From contig JAKCWW010000398.1 in assembly GCA_026260175.1 (NCBI GenBank), forward strand, positions 46,693-110,692: a stretch of DNA of 64,000 nt, in the 5' to 3' direction. The notes under the pieces were generated by a model. The model saw nothing but the letters and a program-made list of their open reading frames with translations, did not search any database and was not told the origin of the DNA. The position numbers and the translations under genes were made by a program. Positions 36,670 to 49,300 of this stretch are shown one piece after another. Position 1 is the first letter of the stretch. Every line of letters starts with the position of its first letter. This stretch comes from Reticulitermes lucifugus (taxonomy: Eukaryota > Arthropoda > Insecta > Blattodea > Rhinotermitidae).

Positions 36670-39230
36670 CTGTTTCATGGGATTTACAATTTGAAATTAA
36701 AAATATACAAACACATATCACTAATTAACAGGTGCTGTTGATATTTGTATTACAGAACGTTCATTAATGTTGACAGAATTCTATACATTTGGTTCCAGCA
36801 TAACTGAAATTGCTACAAACGTGTTCATCTCGGATTCTACATAAATAACTGCACTAACCATCAGAAGAAAGCATTTTTCTCTGTGTGCTAATAATCCGTG
36901 ACAAAGACATTGGGTTAGTCCGTGGTAAAGGTTCAATGGACCCTGGGAAATGAGATCTTGTGGCGCAACAATCAGCTTCTACGTGTGTTACTATAGCCAG
37001 CGCTCAGTCGTTCTGTTTAGTACCACATAGATGGCAGAGAAAGGCACTTTTGTGGGGAATGGTGTATCCCATGATGATTAACAACCAGTCTCACTGACTT
37101 TGAACCAAGAAGGTAGCATTAAGCAACTGCACTCCTCTCTGCTGTGATGCAGTACATAAGGAGTATCTGTACTAAAAGTATGTAACACATCAGAATCTTC
37201 ACACTATTACCTTGGAGGTGTCCTGTTTGATGTGATAAGTGGCACCTAATATTTAAGGTTTAATTGGGTTGTGCAACAGTTTGAGGGATGAAGGTGTCTC
37301 AATCAGTGGGCTGGTGAATGTAACATTGACAGTGTGTTAGGTATGTGTTGGAGTGTAAGGAATAGGGTTTTTTTTAAATGGCACAATAGCCCCTAGTGGG
37401 CCAGGGCCTCCTCTTTATGGAGGCTTCAAGATCACACACAGATAAGAGGCATAGGTCGTAAGATCTGAGTATTATTCATATTCCATGCATTAAGCATGTT
37501 ATTCATGTAATTCCTATTAAATGCAAGAGCACTTAGTTGGAATTGTAGGAATAAATGTCATAGGATGTCATGGGAAGGGTATGATGTTGGCAGTACTTTT
37601 GGAGACAGTTTGTTGTCACTTTCTGTGACTGTTCAATATTTTTGTTCAGCATTGCAAAAACTTTCATTTATATTGCCTAATACAGAGACCAAAAACTTAG
37701 GGAGCAGAGTCCCTCTTGAGAAGGTAGAAGTTGCTCAGCAAGTTATTGTGCTTTATGGAAACTGAAGATAAGCAAATAAATTAACCTAACATAACCTAAT
37801 GACCAATATGACTAAATATAATAGTGAATTAATATAATGACATGTATATCAGTGACATGTAAGCTTTTCATTGGAGGGAAAATGTAAGTGGCATATGTGG
37901 TGGTTTTGAGTCAGTCTCTTGGTAATCCTACATTTACTTAAAACAACTGAGAATCAAGATTTTGAAATGGTACATATAAGTGCTGACAACAAGGAAGTAT
38001 TTTTTTTTTAAACATTTCTTTATTTCACATGTAGATATACACTGATAAACATCAAAGGCTAAGAGGATGGAAACAGCTGTTCCAATAACCAACTGCCTAT
38101 GGAAACTAGGTATCGGATCGATCATCCAACCGATACGTACAATGGAAAAAACAACCTCTTTGTAACTGTAGTGAAAAAGAAGGAAGTATTGCATATGTGG
38201 TACCAACAGGATGGTTGTGCTGAACCAACAAGCTGCGGATTGCAGCCTACTGCCAGCCACATTTCACATTTAAGGTTTGGAATAAAATGTACATCTTCAT
38301 CCAAAATAGACAATTGAAGTAGGTGAGGAGTTAAATTCAAGACATGCCTCTTCTACCCATAACAGTCTCTCTCTCTCTCTACACTTATGAATGGGGATAT
38401 TTAATTAAGTTCATGTGGTGACAGTTGTGTGTAATGGAGACAATTTTTTTTACTTTGAGAGCATTCAACATTGTAGGTAGTTTTGAGTGTGTGATTGTCC
38501 TTGTGATAGCATTTTAGTAGAACTTTGAAGTTCATCGTATATGGTCCTGAGCCAAGAATGTTTATTTATACTGATAATATTTGTAACCATGTAGTGTTCC
38601 AGGTCTCGTTTCCTCAGTTTGTTCCAAGAGGTAAAATATGAGAAAAGTGTACACAGTTGGTAGAAAAGAATGTGGTATTAAATGTACCTTCAAAAAATAT
38701 ATTGCCCTTCCTGTAATTCAGTTTTCCCAAAGTTGGGACATTTCCATCCACACTTCACTTGTTCTTTATATTCTTTGGTACAGGATTTGAGGTGTTCACA
38801 GTGGTGAGGATTCATAATGCGGTCTGGGTTAGGACACCATGTAGTCTGGTACATGGTTATGAAAGTTTTAGAGGAGCTTTCTGGGTCTGTCCTCACAAGC
38901 AGTCAGAAGATGGAGGCAGTGTGTCCTGACCAATACCTCAGTACCCACCAGTCAGACTACACAGTCCCATAAGTCGCCAAGACTATAATTTTGTATCTTA
39001 ATATTCTGTATTGTCCATGCATTATATCACTATTACAAAACAACTGAATACACATATTAGGCAATAAATATATCTCATTATATTTTGATGCGAGCAGAAA
39101 TATGTCAGAGAAAATATAATGTAAAATAAAGTATCCCAATAAGTGTATTTAGTAGGTTTGTAATAGTTTCGAAGTTTTATATTCATACTGTGCATTGTCG
39201 CTGATCAAACACACAATACTCGACCAACAA
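36670..39230. other. Intergenic stretch
   Basis: Holds a family B SINE scrap (37,378-37,440), a weak transposase-like word near 38,190 and a (TC)n run near 38,365. No host exon recognised. Confidence 0.45.
37378..37440 (-). mobile_element. SINE family B, short fragment
   Basis: ATGGCACAATAGCCCC, GGGCCAGGGCCTCCTC and GGCTTCAAGATCACAC match the 3' end of family B. Confidence 0.75.
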
Positions 39231-39239
39231 ATGCACTCT

Positions 39240-39345
39240 TATTATTTTTTTAGGTATTATATAATACAATCTCTCTAAGCTAGTCCAACATGTTTCGATC
39301 TCCTCCTGGGATCATCAACAGGGACTCTTGTGAGAGTATGAATTA
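39240..39345 (-). repeat. Terminal-repeat fragment with hammerhead-like core
   Basis: On the minus strand: AGTCCCTGTTGATGATCCC, a short loop, GATCGAAACATGTTGGACT. AGTCC before and GGACT after the core can pair, and ACATGT follows GAA, as in the 43 kb hammerhead. The core carries a 3-nt excess (CTGTTGATGA), so activity is doubtful. Confidence 0.45.
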
Positions 39346-40188
39346 CACAAACAAAACTAACAATATAAGTACATACTAAAAATATAAAATGTATAAAAGA
39401 TGGTTAAATTTTAGGCGATCTTTTGTGGTGGATCCATGGACTACTGTCTACAGGAAATTGGTTGTTTATATACTGTCTTATCCATCCGCATATAGATTAA
39501 TCTATTATACATTAATTCTCTATTTCTTTAGTGCCGTTAGGAATGGAGTGGCGGTGAAGGAGAGGGAATGGCAAAACACGAGGCCTGCTTTGCCGATTTC
39601 ATTCTACATAGTTCCATAAATTACCACCAGGAGTATGCTTTACCCACAGGCGGTGAGCAAAGCCGGCTACAGTAACGCACGAAGGCACCGCATTTGGCGG
39701 TGTAGTTTCATGTTTCCAATCTGGTGATGGTATTAATCTGTGGTACAAAGGAATTACCAGTGATAAAGTTGCTTCATCCCATGACCTATACTATTTGATC
39801 TGTGATCGTGACTGTTATTTTGATGGAGGGGGATGTATAAAACTCGCAGAGTGAATTAATGCGAAGGACAAATACAAAGTTGTGATTTATATAACTATTA
39901 TAAAAATCTATACATCTGCAGCAGTTTATTCATATCTCATGTGTGCTATTAATAGATAAGTTTGCACGTGTTAATAGCGACGTATGTCGATGATGTGACA
40001 GTGAAAAGAGGTATATGAAGACTTCAATAGGTGAAGGGCTGCACTCACATCCTCGGTATCATTTGCAGTAGTATTTAATTTCTTATTGTTGATGTGACGT
40101 GGGTGTTACAGTCTAAATGAATATGCGGTATTGTTGCAGTTTAAGCGATTAAATAAACCTTGTAGAGGTTTTTAGTACAGACTGAAAC

Positions 40189-40370
40189 ATGTATTCCACA
40201 AAAAATCCGAGCCTTAGGATCAACGAGGCTGATTTAAAGTGTAAAGATGGTTGTGGATTTTATGGGAATGCGGAGTGGGGGGGATATTGTTCACGATGTC
40301 ATCATAAACACGTCCAGCGTGAAAGATTAGAGAAAACTGGTAGTCTTCGTGGTCTTCATCATGGAGAACG
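40189..40370 (+). CDS. Rabex-5: Rabex-5 exon 1 (A20 zinc finger)
   Basis: ATG in GAAACATGT opens [20 protein letters not shown]. Four cysteines, CxxxC...CxxC (CKDGC and CSRC), form an A20-type zinc finger with YGNAEWGGY between. Donor ACG|GTGAGC at 40371 gives phase 2 and matches exon 2. An internal GTAGTC at 40340 is a weaker, phase-incompatible alternative. Confidence 0.93.
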
Positions 40371-43300
40371 GTGAGCTGGAGTGTAAACATATTGTTGCTA
40401 TGGATTGGATTTAGCTGGACAACGAAATATAGCTAACTTCATGGAGAAGAGTTTTTGAAAAAACAATAGGTCCTTGGCTTCTTGAGAATTCCTGATGTTT
40501 TGTGGAACGTGATGGTTATTTACTTTGTTAACAAGGACCTGCCACTTTTCTCTGTGATGAATCCAGTCCATAGTGCCTCACCATACTATACTTTCATCTA
40601 CGCCCATGTTTTCAAAATGGTCTCTCTCCTTGAGGTCCTCCGACAAGAACTCTGTATGCCTTCTGTTTTCTCCCCTGGGTGCCACATGCCTCACCCCTCC
40701 CATTCGCCTTCGTGTGATCACCCTAATAATATTCAGGATGGATTACAAATCTCTAATTCTTTGTTGTGCATTTTACTCAAGCTGCTTGCTATATCCTCCT
40801 TAGGTGCAAATATGTTCCTTGGCACTCTCTTCTTGAACACACACACAGTGTATGTTTTTTCCATAATACAAGAGACAAAGTTATATGTGTAAAACAAAAG
40901 GCAGATATACACTTGTATATATTTTTTTACATGTAACGTTTTTGATAGTAGATGGGAAGACAGATGATTCTGCACTAAAGGGTAGCAAACAGTCCCAGAA
41001 TTTAATTTATTCTTAATTTCTGCACTAATTCAGTTGTGATTTGTTAGTGTTATTTCCAAATATTTGAACTTTGTGACATTATCAAAGAACTTATTTGCTA
41101 CATTGATGTTGTATGTTGTCCTACATTCTGTTGATGAACATGAACATATACTTCATTTTCTCAGTGTTTACTTCTAGGCTCATCTCCTTAATAGCACTGT
41201 ACAGCTTCTCTCCTTTACTTGATAGCATTTGTGTTTTCACTCAACAGTTTAACTTCAGCATAGACCAGAAACTGATCTGTGTCAATGAGTTTTATTGTCT
41301 TGATATTCTTCCTCCCTAAGGGGTAGAGTTGGAGAGCAGGGGCAATAAAGCATTTCCACATTTGAGACCATTCTGAATGGGAAATTTATAAGTTAATTAC
41401 CCATCAGTACATTACTGTATGTTTCATTTTAATACATTTTAATTAACCAGACTAGTTTAATGGATGTAGCAAATTCAGTTTGAATATTGTACAAAACTAT
41501 TGCCTATCTTAACCCATAATGAAATGTGTAACAGATGTACTGATAAAGTGCCACATCGTGTTCCCATTTTTTCTGACCTTTCAAATGAATGTAGAACATC
41601 TTATGAGTAGTTGCTATTTTATGGCAAAGTCCACTTTTTTTAATGTCGTTAATTTCGGCCCTGAGAAACAATTCCTTGTGCACTACAACATTACACATTA
41701 CAGTAGAAAAATTTTCTTTGTTTTAGATGACATTTGTGTGTTTCGGGTTTTGCCCCACTCTTTGTCTATTTTGTCAATCTGTTTAAGGGCCATATTGCAG
41801 GAGCCTGATTTTAACTACAGCAGTAATGGAAGAACAGAATATGTCTTCATTACTTGCACTTTCTGTCAGCCCAGCAGAAAGTTTAGAATGAGTCTTGTGT
41901 TGCATCTGTGTAATTTCTGTGATGTGACTCATGCATTCAGTTTTAAAGGCTGTGAGTCAAAATTTCATGACACATACTTTTGTTCATAGTGATCTTATCT
42001 GCTGATATCTGACAGTAATGTTGAACATTTCTCGAAGAATTTGCCAGACCTATCAATATGTCCAGCAGAGCATGAGGCAGAAACGTGGCCTGATATAATT
42101 TGGTCCAAGTAGTAATGCTTGTGATTTGTATTCAGGAGGTGCGTGGGTTGAATCTTGGGCAGGGCCCCAATTACCCTGACTGAGATTTGTGTTTTCCTCA
42201 GTTCCTGCTTGCACATGTTAAGGTACTTTTGTAAATTTGGCCATAACCACTCTTATCCACATCCTTTACAAATCATAAGTTATTATCCAGTAATTTGATG
42301 CAATAATCTGAGTTAATCAGTAAATAAACTACAAATGAATACAGCATTCAGTTTTTGTTCTTCCATTCATTATGTCTGAGCTTTCATGAGGGTGGGGAGA
42401 GGAATCCAGTTCACTACTGTATTAACCAACAGTATCATTTTTGAAAAAGTCAATTCTGGAACTTTATTGATATAGATTATATTTGTACTGTAATTTATTT
42501 ACTTTGCCACCATAAAGACTTGATAGAATATCCACTGTAAGTGAGAGGTCTTTCACATATATTATTCTTTGAATCAAAACCATTGTATCTGTTATAAAGT
42601 AGTCCATTTGTAATGGTAGTAGCTAATAATGCTGTGATACATTATATTTATAGTGACCAAGTTGGAGATAAACGTACAAAGTCTCCTGTTGTGTTCTCCA
42701 AATTTGAAGAGAAGAAAAGACAGCAAGCTGAGAAGAAGACAAAACTGCCGAAATTTCCTGTATTTAGGAAATCTTCAAGTTTAAAAGGTACATAATTTTG
42801 AGAAGTCATATCATTTCATTTTCTCATAATTTGTGGCATACACATTATAGGACAGAGAGGGATTTTCTGTGAGCATGATACAGTGTTTATCATCTTTTGC
42901 TGATAGGTTTCATAATGGTACTGACAGAAATCCGTACCATAGCTTTCTTTGTGCAAGGCATCTTTTCGAAACTGGGCTTTCTATGCTGCCATAATGTTAG
43001 TAATAATGTACAAGTGTGTGAAAGCTCAGTGACATGTTGGAAACGTGTTTGGGAACTGTCTAGATTAAGGACTGTCTTTGGAGCCACTGTCCTCACTGAA
43101 GTTAGACTTTGTATTCTTAAGTCCTTTCAGGAAGATTCCAGACAAATAAATACATAGATGAAGGGTCCACAGGAGCTATGCAAATAAATGTGACATTAAC
43201 TTTACTCTTTGTTCACCGTGCATTGTGGTATTAATAAACACTTTTTTTAACCAACAGTTGCACTTTTAACATAGATTGTCACTTAAAATCACTTAAAATG

Positions 43301-46300
43301 CCCTACATATGTTTCGGTCGTCGAGCGACCATCATCAGGGGCTTCTATATATATGTACAAGCTTCACTATGCACTTTCACTTATCATTGCTGGTTCGTTG
43401 ATGTATGTTGCGGGGTTCCTTATATGTGCTGTATTTATGTAGGGGGTGGCGTTAGTTTTTCAGTGATGATCGTTGTATGTTTTGCTGCTTCGTTGTGGGA
43501 ATACATTATGGTGTTGATTTTCTGGTTGGATTCAATGTTCTGCGTTGACTGTGGTATGATGCGAAGATGTCACAGTCAACGCAGAACAATGAATACAGCC
43601 AGAAAATCAGCACCATAATGTATTCCCACAGCGAAGCAGCTCAACATACAACGATCATCACCGAAAAACTAACGCCACCCCCTACATAAATACAGCGCAT
43701 ATAAGGAACCCCCCAACGTACATAAACGAACCAGCAATTATAAGTGAAAGTGCGTAGTGAAGCTTGTACATATATAGCAGGCCCTGATGATGGTCGCTCG
43801 ACGACCGAAACATATGTAGGGCATTTTAAGTGATTTTAAGTGACAATCTACGTTAATAGTGCAACTGTTGGTTAAAAAAGTGTTTATAAATGTGACATCT
43901 TCTCCCCTCCCCCTTCTAAAAACTTTCTCATAGGTGTTCCCTCAACCTGACTTTAATAGCCTGAAACACTTAGTGAAAAAAGAGAAAAATAGTACCAACA
44001 GAAGCAGTAACCATCAGATAATGCATCTCCATTGTGAAGTGTTTGCAATGTAGAGCCAATGTATATTAGAGTACTAATGGCAGGCAACCAATGATAACGG
44101 TTCACCCTATAACCTGCCGTGAAGGCACAGAGGGGGAGTATAGGTATAGTGCTACTCCTTCTTTAACTTCAGCGCTAGATGAAGATGGGTGTTTAATGCC
44201 ACTCCCTGGCTGCTTTACCCCAGGAACGACCTGGTACCCATTGTATAGGAGGCTGGGTGGGCCACAGGGCCGGTCTAGAGGAGTGCAGAAAATCTTACCC
44301 CCTTCAGGATTCAGTCCCTGGATCGTCCAGCCCATAGTGAGTCGCTATCCTGGCCCTTGGCAGGCAACCAACACACAGAAATAGTTGCTTGTTGTAGACT
44401 TAGAAACCAGTAATAATATGTAAATTATACATGTATTTTAATTTTATGCATACTAAGAAATGTGGCTTTTAAACATTATAATTTTGTAAAATTTTAAATT
44501 TTCAGATTCAAGTCGAGCTGAACAGTGGCAAGAACTCAACAAAGCAACTCCCGAATTGGAGAAATTGAAACAAGATTACCAAGAACTATTTTCATCAGTC
44601 AGCCAACCAGTTTGGCCTGATGTCGTCAAGTTCATCTGTTCATTTAAAGATCATGTCTGTAAATGTGAAGAGTTGAGTCCTGTTGAGGAATTGTCTGAAA
44701 CTGTACAAAATTTTTATCAGGCCTTTGCAAAGCAAATGGAAGCCAACAGTATATATAGAGGTAATATTGATTATCCTTATAATGTGCAATGTAAATCTGA
44801 TTGTTCCATGTATTTAATATTGTAGTTTATGTCCGATAAGGAGACTGGAAATTGAACGGTATGGAAGAACAGAAGGTGGGTTTAAACTGTCACACTGCTT
44901 CAGCATTTGTTGTGAAGCATGTTTAAAGTGAGCAACTTGTTAAATGCCTTAGCACTTGATGGTTGTTGGGAGGAGAAACAAAATCAGACTGGGCTCTCGT
45001 AGTTGGTGTGTGTGTGTGAAGGACCCCGCTGCAGATGCTATGGACATACCGCAACCTTGAGGCATATTGTGCAACCCTGTGATGAAGATGATTAGTTTTT
45101 TTTCCCATTTTTCCAAGTAATGGAGCACTAGTGGAATGAAACTGACTGGAAAACCGAAGTACTCGGGGAAAAACCTGTCCCAGTGCCACTTTGTCCACCA
45201 CAAATCCCACATGGACTGACTCGGGATCGAACCCGGGCCTCTGCGGTGAGAGGCCGGTGACTAACCGCCTGAGCCATGGCACGGCTGGCTCTCGTAGTTA
45301 AAAGAGTGTACTGTTTGCTTCAGTGATTAACAGCATTCTGACTTCAAAGGTCTAATACAAAGAACTGGTACTACTGTTTGTGTGTTAGTGTTAGGCATCA
45401 TCAGCTGATGGGTGTCTGTTATACCATCACCCTTGCATTAGTGGATTGCAGGTGACACATTTAATATGGGTCTTAGTGTTGGCTAGAATGTGACTGTTTT
45501 GATGCAGTGCATTTTGTGCCTGTATAACAGATGCTGTCTCCTTGGATCCCTTAGATGAAATGTGGGTTTTAAACTGTTGAAATGCATGGCATTCTGAGAT
45601 CCACAAATTTATTTATTCTTTTTGTAATAAAGAGTAATTACATTAGTGAGAGAACCATAATTTTATCTGTTTCTAAAGCAGGTGGTTCCAGAGCAATACC
45701 ACTTCTGTCACTTTCATGAAAAGGTTATCTGTTTTTCTGCTTTCATTGAACTCTGTAGTGTGGGTTCCAGCATTATTGGGAAACTACTGGTCAGGTAGTC
45801 ATGACAAATTTTGGACATTTTCATCTCAGGCTATCACACCAACAACTATTTGTAGGCTGGATCTGCCTCCATCTTCAGGTGGAATGGGAAGGGGGAGAAC
45901 CTACTCTGGTGTACTGAAATCTGGAGTAACATCCATATAGATAAATATTTGTCTGATGAAGATCGTGGCAGATTTCAGATATTTTGGAACAGTTGCAGCA
46001 AATAACAGTGACATTCACAAAAATGGTTATGTGCAGATTACATTCAAGGACTGTTTGCTACTGTTCAGTTAAAAGCGTTTAATTTTCTTAGCTCATACCA
46101 AAAACATTACAGCTGAAAGTACAAAAAAACTATGATTTTTCATGTTGTTTTTTACGAGTTTGAAACTTTGTTTCTTTCCTAAGGGAAGAACAGAGATTGA
46201 GAATGTTTGTGAACAAACCTGTGAGAAGAATATTTGGGCCTATGATGGCTGAAGTACAGAGAGGCTGGAGAAATGTACTTAATGACCAATTTCATAATTT

Positions 46301-49300
46301 GTGGCCAAAACCAAATATCATTAGGGTGGTTAGATCAAGGAAGATTGGATGGGCAACATATATAGCATCTAAGGGAAAGAAGAAAAATTCATTGCAAATT
46401 TTAATCTGTCAGCCTGAAGAGAAGAGAGCACTTGAGACAGCTAGGGTGTAGGTGGGAGAATAATATTAAAAAGGATCATAATAAGGGTGCATGTGATTAT
46501 GTGAAGTGGATTCAGATGACCCAGAATGTGGCCCAGTGGTAGGGTTTTATAAACATGATAGTGGGCTGCATCTTTGTTTGCTAGGTAGAAAAATGTTTGG
46601 GGTAAAATAAGTGGAAGTGAGTGTGATACACATTTTATTGGCCTGCTGGTCAAAGGTCTTGTTTCTTTTATGAATGTGGTGTAGTAGAAGAATTATGAAA
46701 TACACTTGATTGTTGCAACACAGGAAACATACTCTGAGTTTATGATTTCAGACTTAAGCCAAGAGAAAAAGGAAATGCTGCTGGACTTTGTTGAAAAGTC
46801 TGTGATGACAAGTTTGTATAGAATATTGTTCTGTCCACCCTCAACAGCAGATGAAGAGAAAGATCTGTCTATTCAGAATAGGTATGGCAACTTTTTACAC
46901 TTGCCGTGAAACATCAATGTTTCAGTTCTTAAATTGTTGCAGGATTTATATTTGTAGAGGTGTATTTTTCGATTATCCAACTCTTATTTTTGTTGTAGGA
47001 TTCGACAGTTGAATTGGGTGAATTCACAGCATTTGGACTGTAGAATTAATGAGACAAAGTCAGAAGTCTGTGGTCTGGTATACACAGCAATTACAGGTAT
47101 GCAGTGTGTGTTTGTGTGACAAGAAATGTGTGTCCTTCAGTACGGAACTCTAATTCTCCAGAGCTTTGAGCATGGAGAATTAGAGTCTGCTAATCCTATA
47201 CAGGTAGCCCTCAATTTGCGCCAATTCAGAATAACGCCGATTTTGAAACCAGGAGGTCAAAAAGCAAAAAAAAAATATATGTATATATTTTTACTATTGT
47301 TTATAACGTTTAACAGTTTTTCTCATACTGCTTCTTATACTAAATTGTAATTCTTACATCGCTGATTTTGAATAAAAATTATAAATACAGTCATCTCTGT
47401 AATTACTTATGTTTCGTTAATGCGAATTTGCTCTAATGAGATCGATTAATCAGTAAAAGCTGCTTTTAAAGTGTAAACTTTTGCATATGCGAGTTTGCTC
47501 TTATGCGATTTCATTCCCGGCGCTTTAACCTATCAAAGGACAAATTTAATCTCTGCAGAGGTCCCGGGGTTATTTTTATCATGAAATTTTGATAGAAAGA
47601 AAGAAGAAATCATGACAGTCCACACTGTGTGCTTTCTTTAAAAAACGTGACGATCCTCAACCAGGGACTTCGTCAGAGAACTAACGCTGCTNNNNNNNNN
47701 NNNNNNNNNNNNNNNNNNNNNNNNNNNNNNNNNNNNNNNNNNNNNNNNNNNNNNNNNNNNNNNNNNNNNNNNNNNNNNNNNNNNNNNNNNNNNNNNNNNN
47801 NNNNNNNNNNNNNNNNNNNNNNNNNNNNNNNNNNNNNNNNNNNNNNNNNNNNNNNNNNNNNNNNNNNNNNNNNNNNNNNNNNNNNNNNNNNNNNNNNNNN
47901 NNNNNNNNNNNNNNNNNNNNNNNNNNNNNNNNNNNNNNNNNNNNNNNNNNNNNNNNNNNNNNNNNNNNNNNNNNNNNNNNNNNNNNNNNNNNNNNNNNNN
48001 NNNNNNNNNNNNNNNNNNNNNNNNNNNNNNNNNNNNNNNNNNNNNNNNNNNNNNNNNNNNNNNNNNNNNNNNNNNNNNNNNNNNNNCTTCATGTGCCGAT
48101 TGTCTAGAAATCTGGGAGCGTCAACCTCCTGGAACCCTAAGGGCCTGTCTAGGCCTGTAAGGGGATTGCTTTACCTTACCAGAGTAATGACATGATTGGT
48201 ACTTTTATTTCTTTTTAGGTAAAACCTTACAATATGACTGTAAAATAGTATGGTATGATGTAGACACAAAAAGAAGACACCACATTACTTGCTGTTTGTA
48301 TGTGTTTGGTGCCTTAACGAATGTTACTTTTATTGAAAGTGATATTGCTCCTTGAAGGTGGATATATAGAACTTAGTGCTGACATACAGTACAACTGTGC
48401 TGTTATCTTAACTTTCATAGTATGTGAGTGAAACTAATAAATATTTTTTCAGATATATTAGGTATTGACTCGGCAAAGGCACCACAGGATAAGTTGAACT
48501 GTGTTGTGCGGTGCTGCAGAAATATTTTCCTGTTACTGCAGCAATCTGTTGGTGGGCCAGCATCTGCTGATGAGTTTTTACCAGCTCTCATCTTCATTGT
48601 ATTGAAAGCTAACCCACCTAGACTTAAAAGTAATATCAACTACATCACTCGTTTCTGCAATGCCAGCCGTCTTATGTCGGGTGAGGGGGGATACTACTTC
48701 ACTAACCTGGTGAGTTACTATATGATTGTATTAAGACAGTTGTTTGGTAGAAAAACTGAACTTCGCTGGTATTGTTCTGTGTTTGTATGCCTTGTAAATA
48801 TTTATAATTAAACATTTATTATTGCAGTATACTTTTAGGGTAAGCCGTGATGAGTTGGCAGTAATGTGACTAAGGATAATATGGCTAGGGTTCAGTTCCA
48901 GGCAGTGGCTTTATGAAGGTACTCTTCATCACCACATTTATAATGGATCTAGGTCTCTCTTGGCTTCTTATCAGCTGAGTCTGAGGGTATTTTTCTGCAG
49001 CTAAGGTCAAGGCACCTGCAGCATGAAGTTTAATATTCAGTTCCATGTAGTGCTGAATTAAAAAAAGTATGTGGAACTTCACCTCCACACCCCATAGGCA
49101 ATTTTGATGTGGTGTTTAAGCCAGGGGTGCACAAATCCCTGGTGCCAGGTCATCCAGGCAGCTAAATTTTATGTGGTGGCACCTAATATTTGTGTGTCCT
49201 CAGTATGGGTCTTGCTTCATGTCACCCTTCTGGAATGTAGAATTTTGAGGTGGCTCCTAGACTTTTGGAAAATCTGTGGACCCCTGGCCTGAGCGTGGGA

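Larger units (their letters stand above)
43197..43885. mobile_element. Palindromic insertion of two inverted terminal repeats in Rabex-5 intron 2
   Basis: Left arm 43231-43553 and right arm 43571-43890 are inverted copies with only scattered differences, around a 17-bp centre. A 13-bp direct repeat ATAAATGTGACAT lies at 43184-43196 and 43886-43898, marking a single insertion. Between the left duplication and the left arm is an unmatched 34-bp tail. Each arm has a hammerhead-like motif facing outward. Terminal repeats with hammerhead motifs and a short tail are known from Penelope-like elements. No reverse transcriptase lies between the arms, so it is a non-autonomous relic. Confidence 0.85.

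Noticed and set aside
38099-38317. Frame with HMWYQQDGCAEPTS resembling the QQDGAP motif of mariner-type transposases
   Set aside because: Only one short word agrees, the following residues do not, and no terminal repeats or other transposase blocks are visible.
41519-41989. 156-codon open frame in Rabex-5 intron 1
   Set aside because: No recognisable domain, low-complexity hydrophobic stretches, no splice context; best explained as chance in AT-rich DNA.
43767-43818. Reading the 43.8 kb motif as a type III hammerhead using TACATAT/ATATGTA
   Set aside because: It leaves stem I unpaired and has an A-C mismatch next to the core; the type I reading pairs all stems.
44923-45282. 119-codon minus-strand frame with [18 protein letters not shown]
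   Set aside because: It lies within a family C SINE with a target duplication and is a repeat translation.
46731-46751. Earlier Rabex-5 exon 4 start at the ACACAG acceptor
   Set aside because: It breaks the phase with exon 3 and gives an early stop; the ATTTCAG acceptor before 46,752 fits phase and homology.
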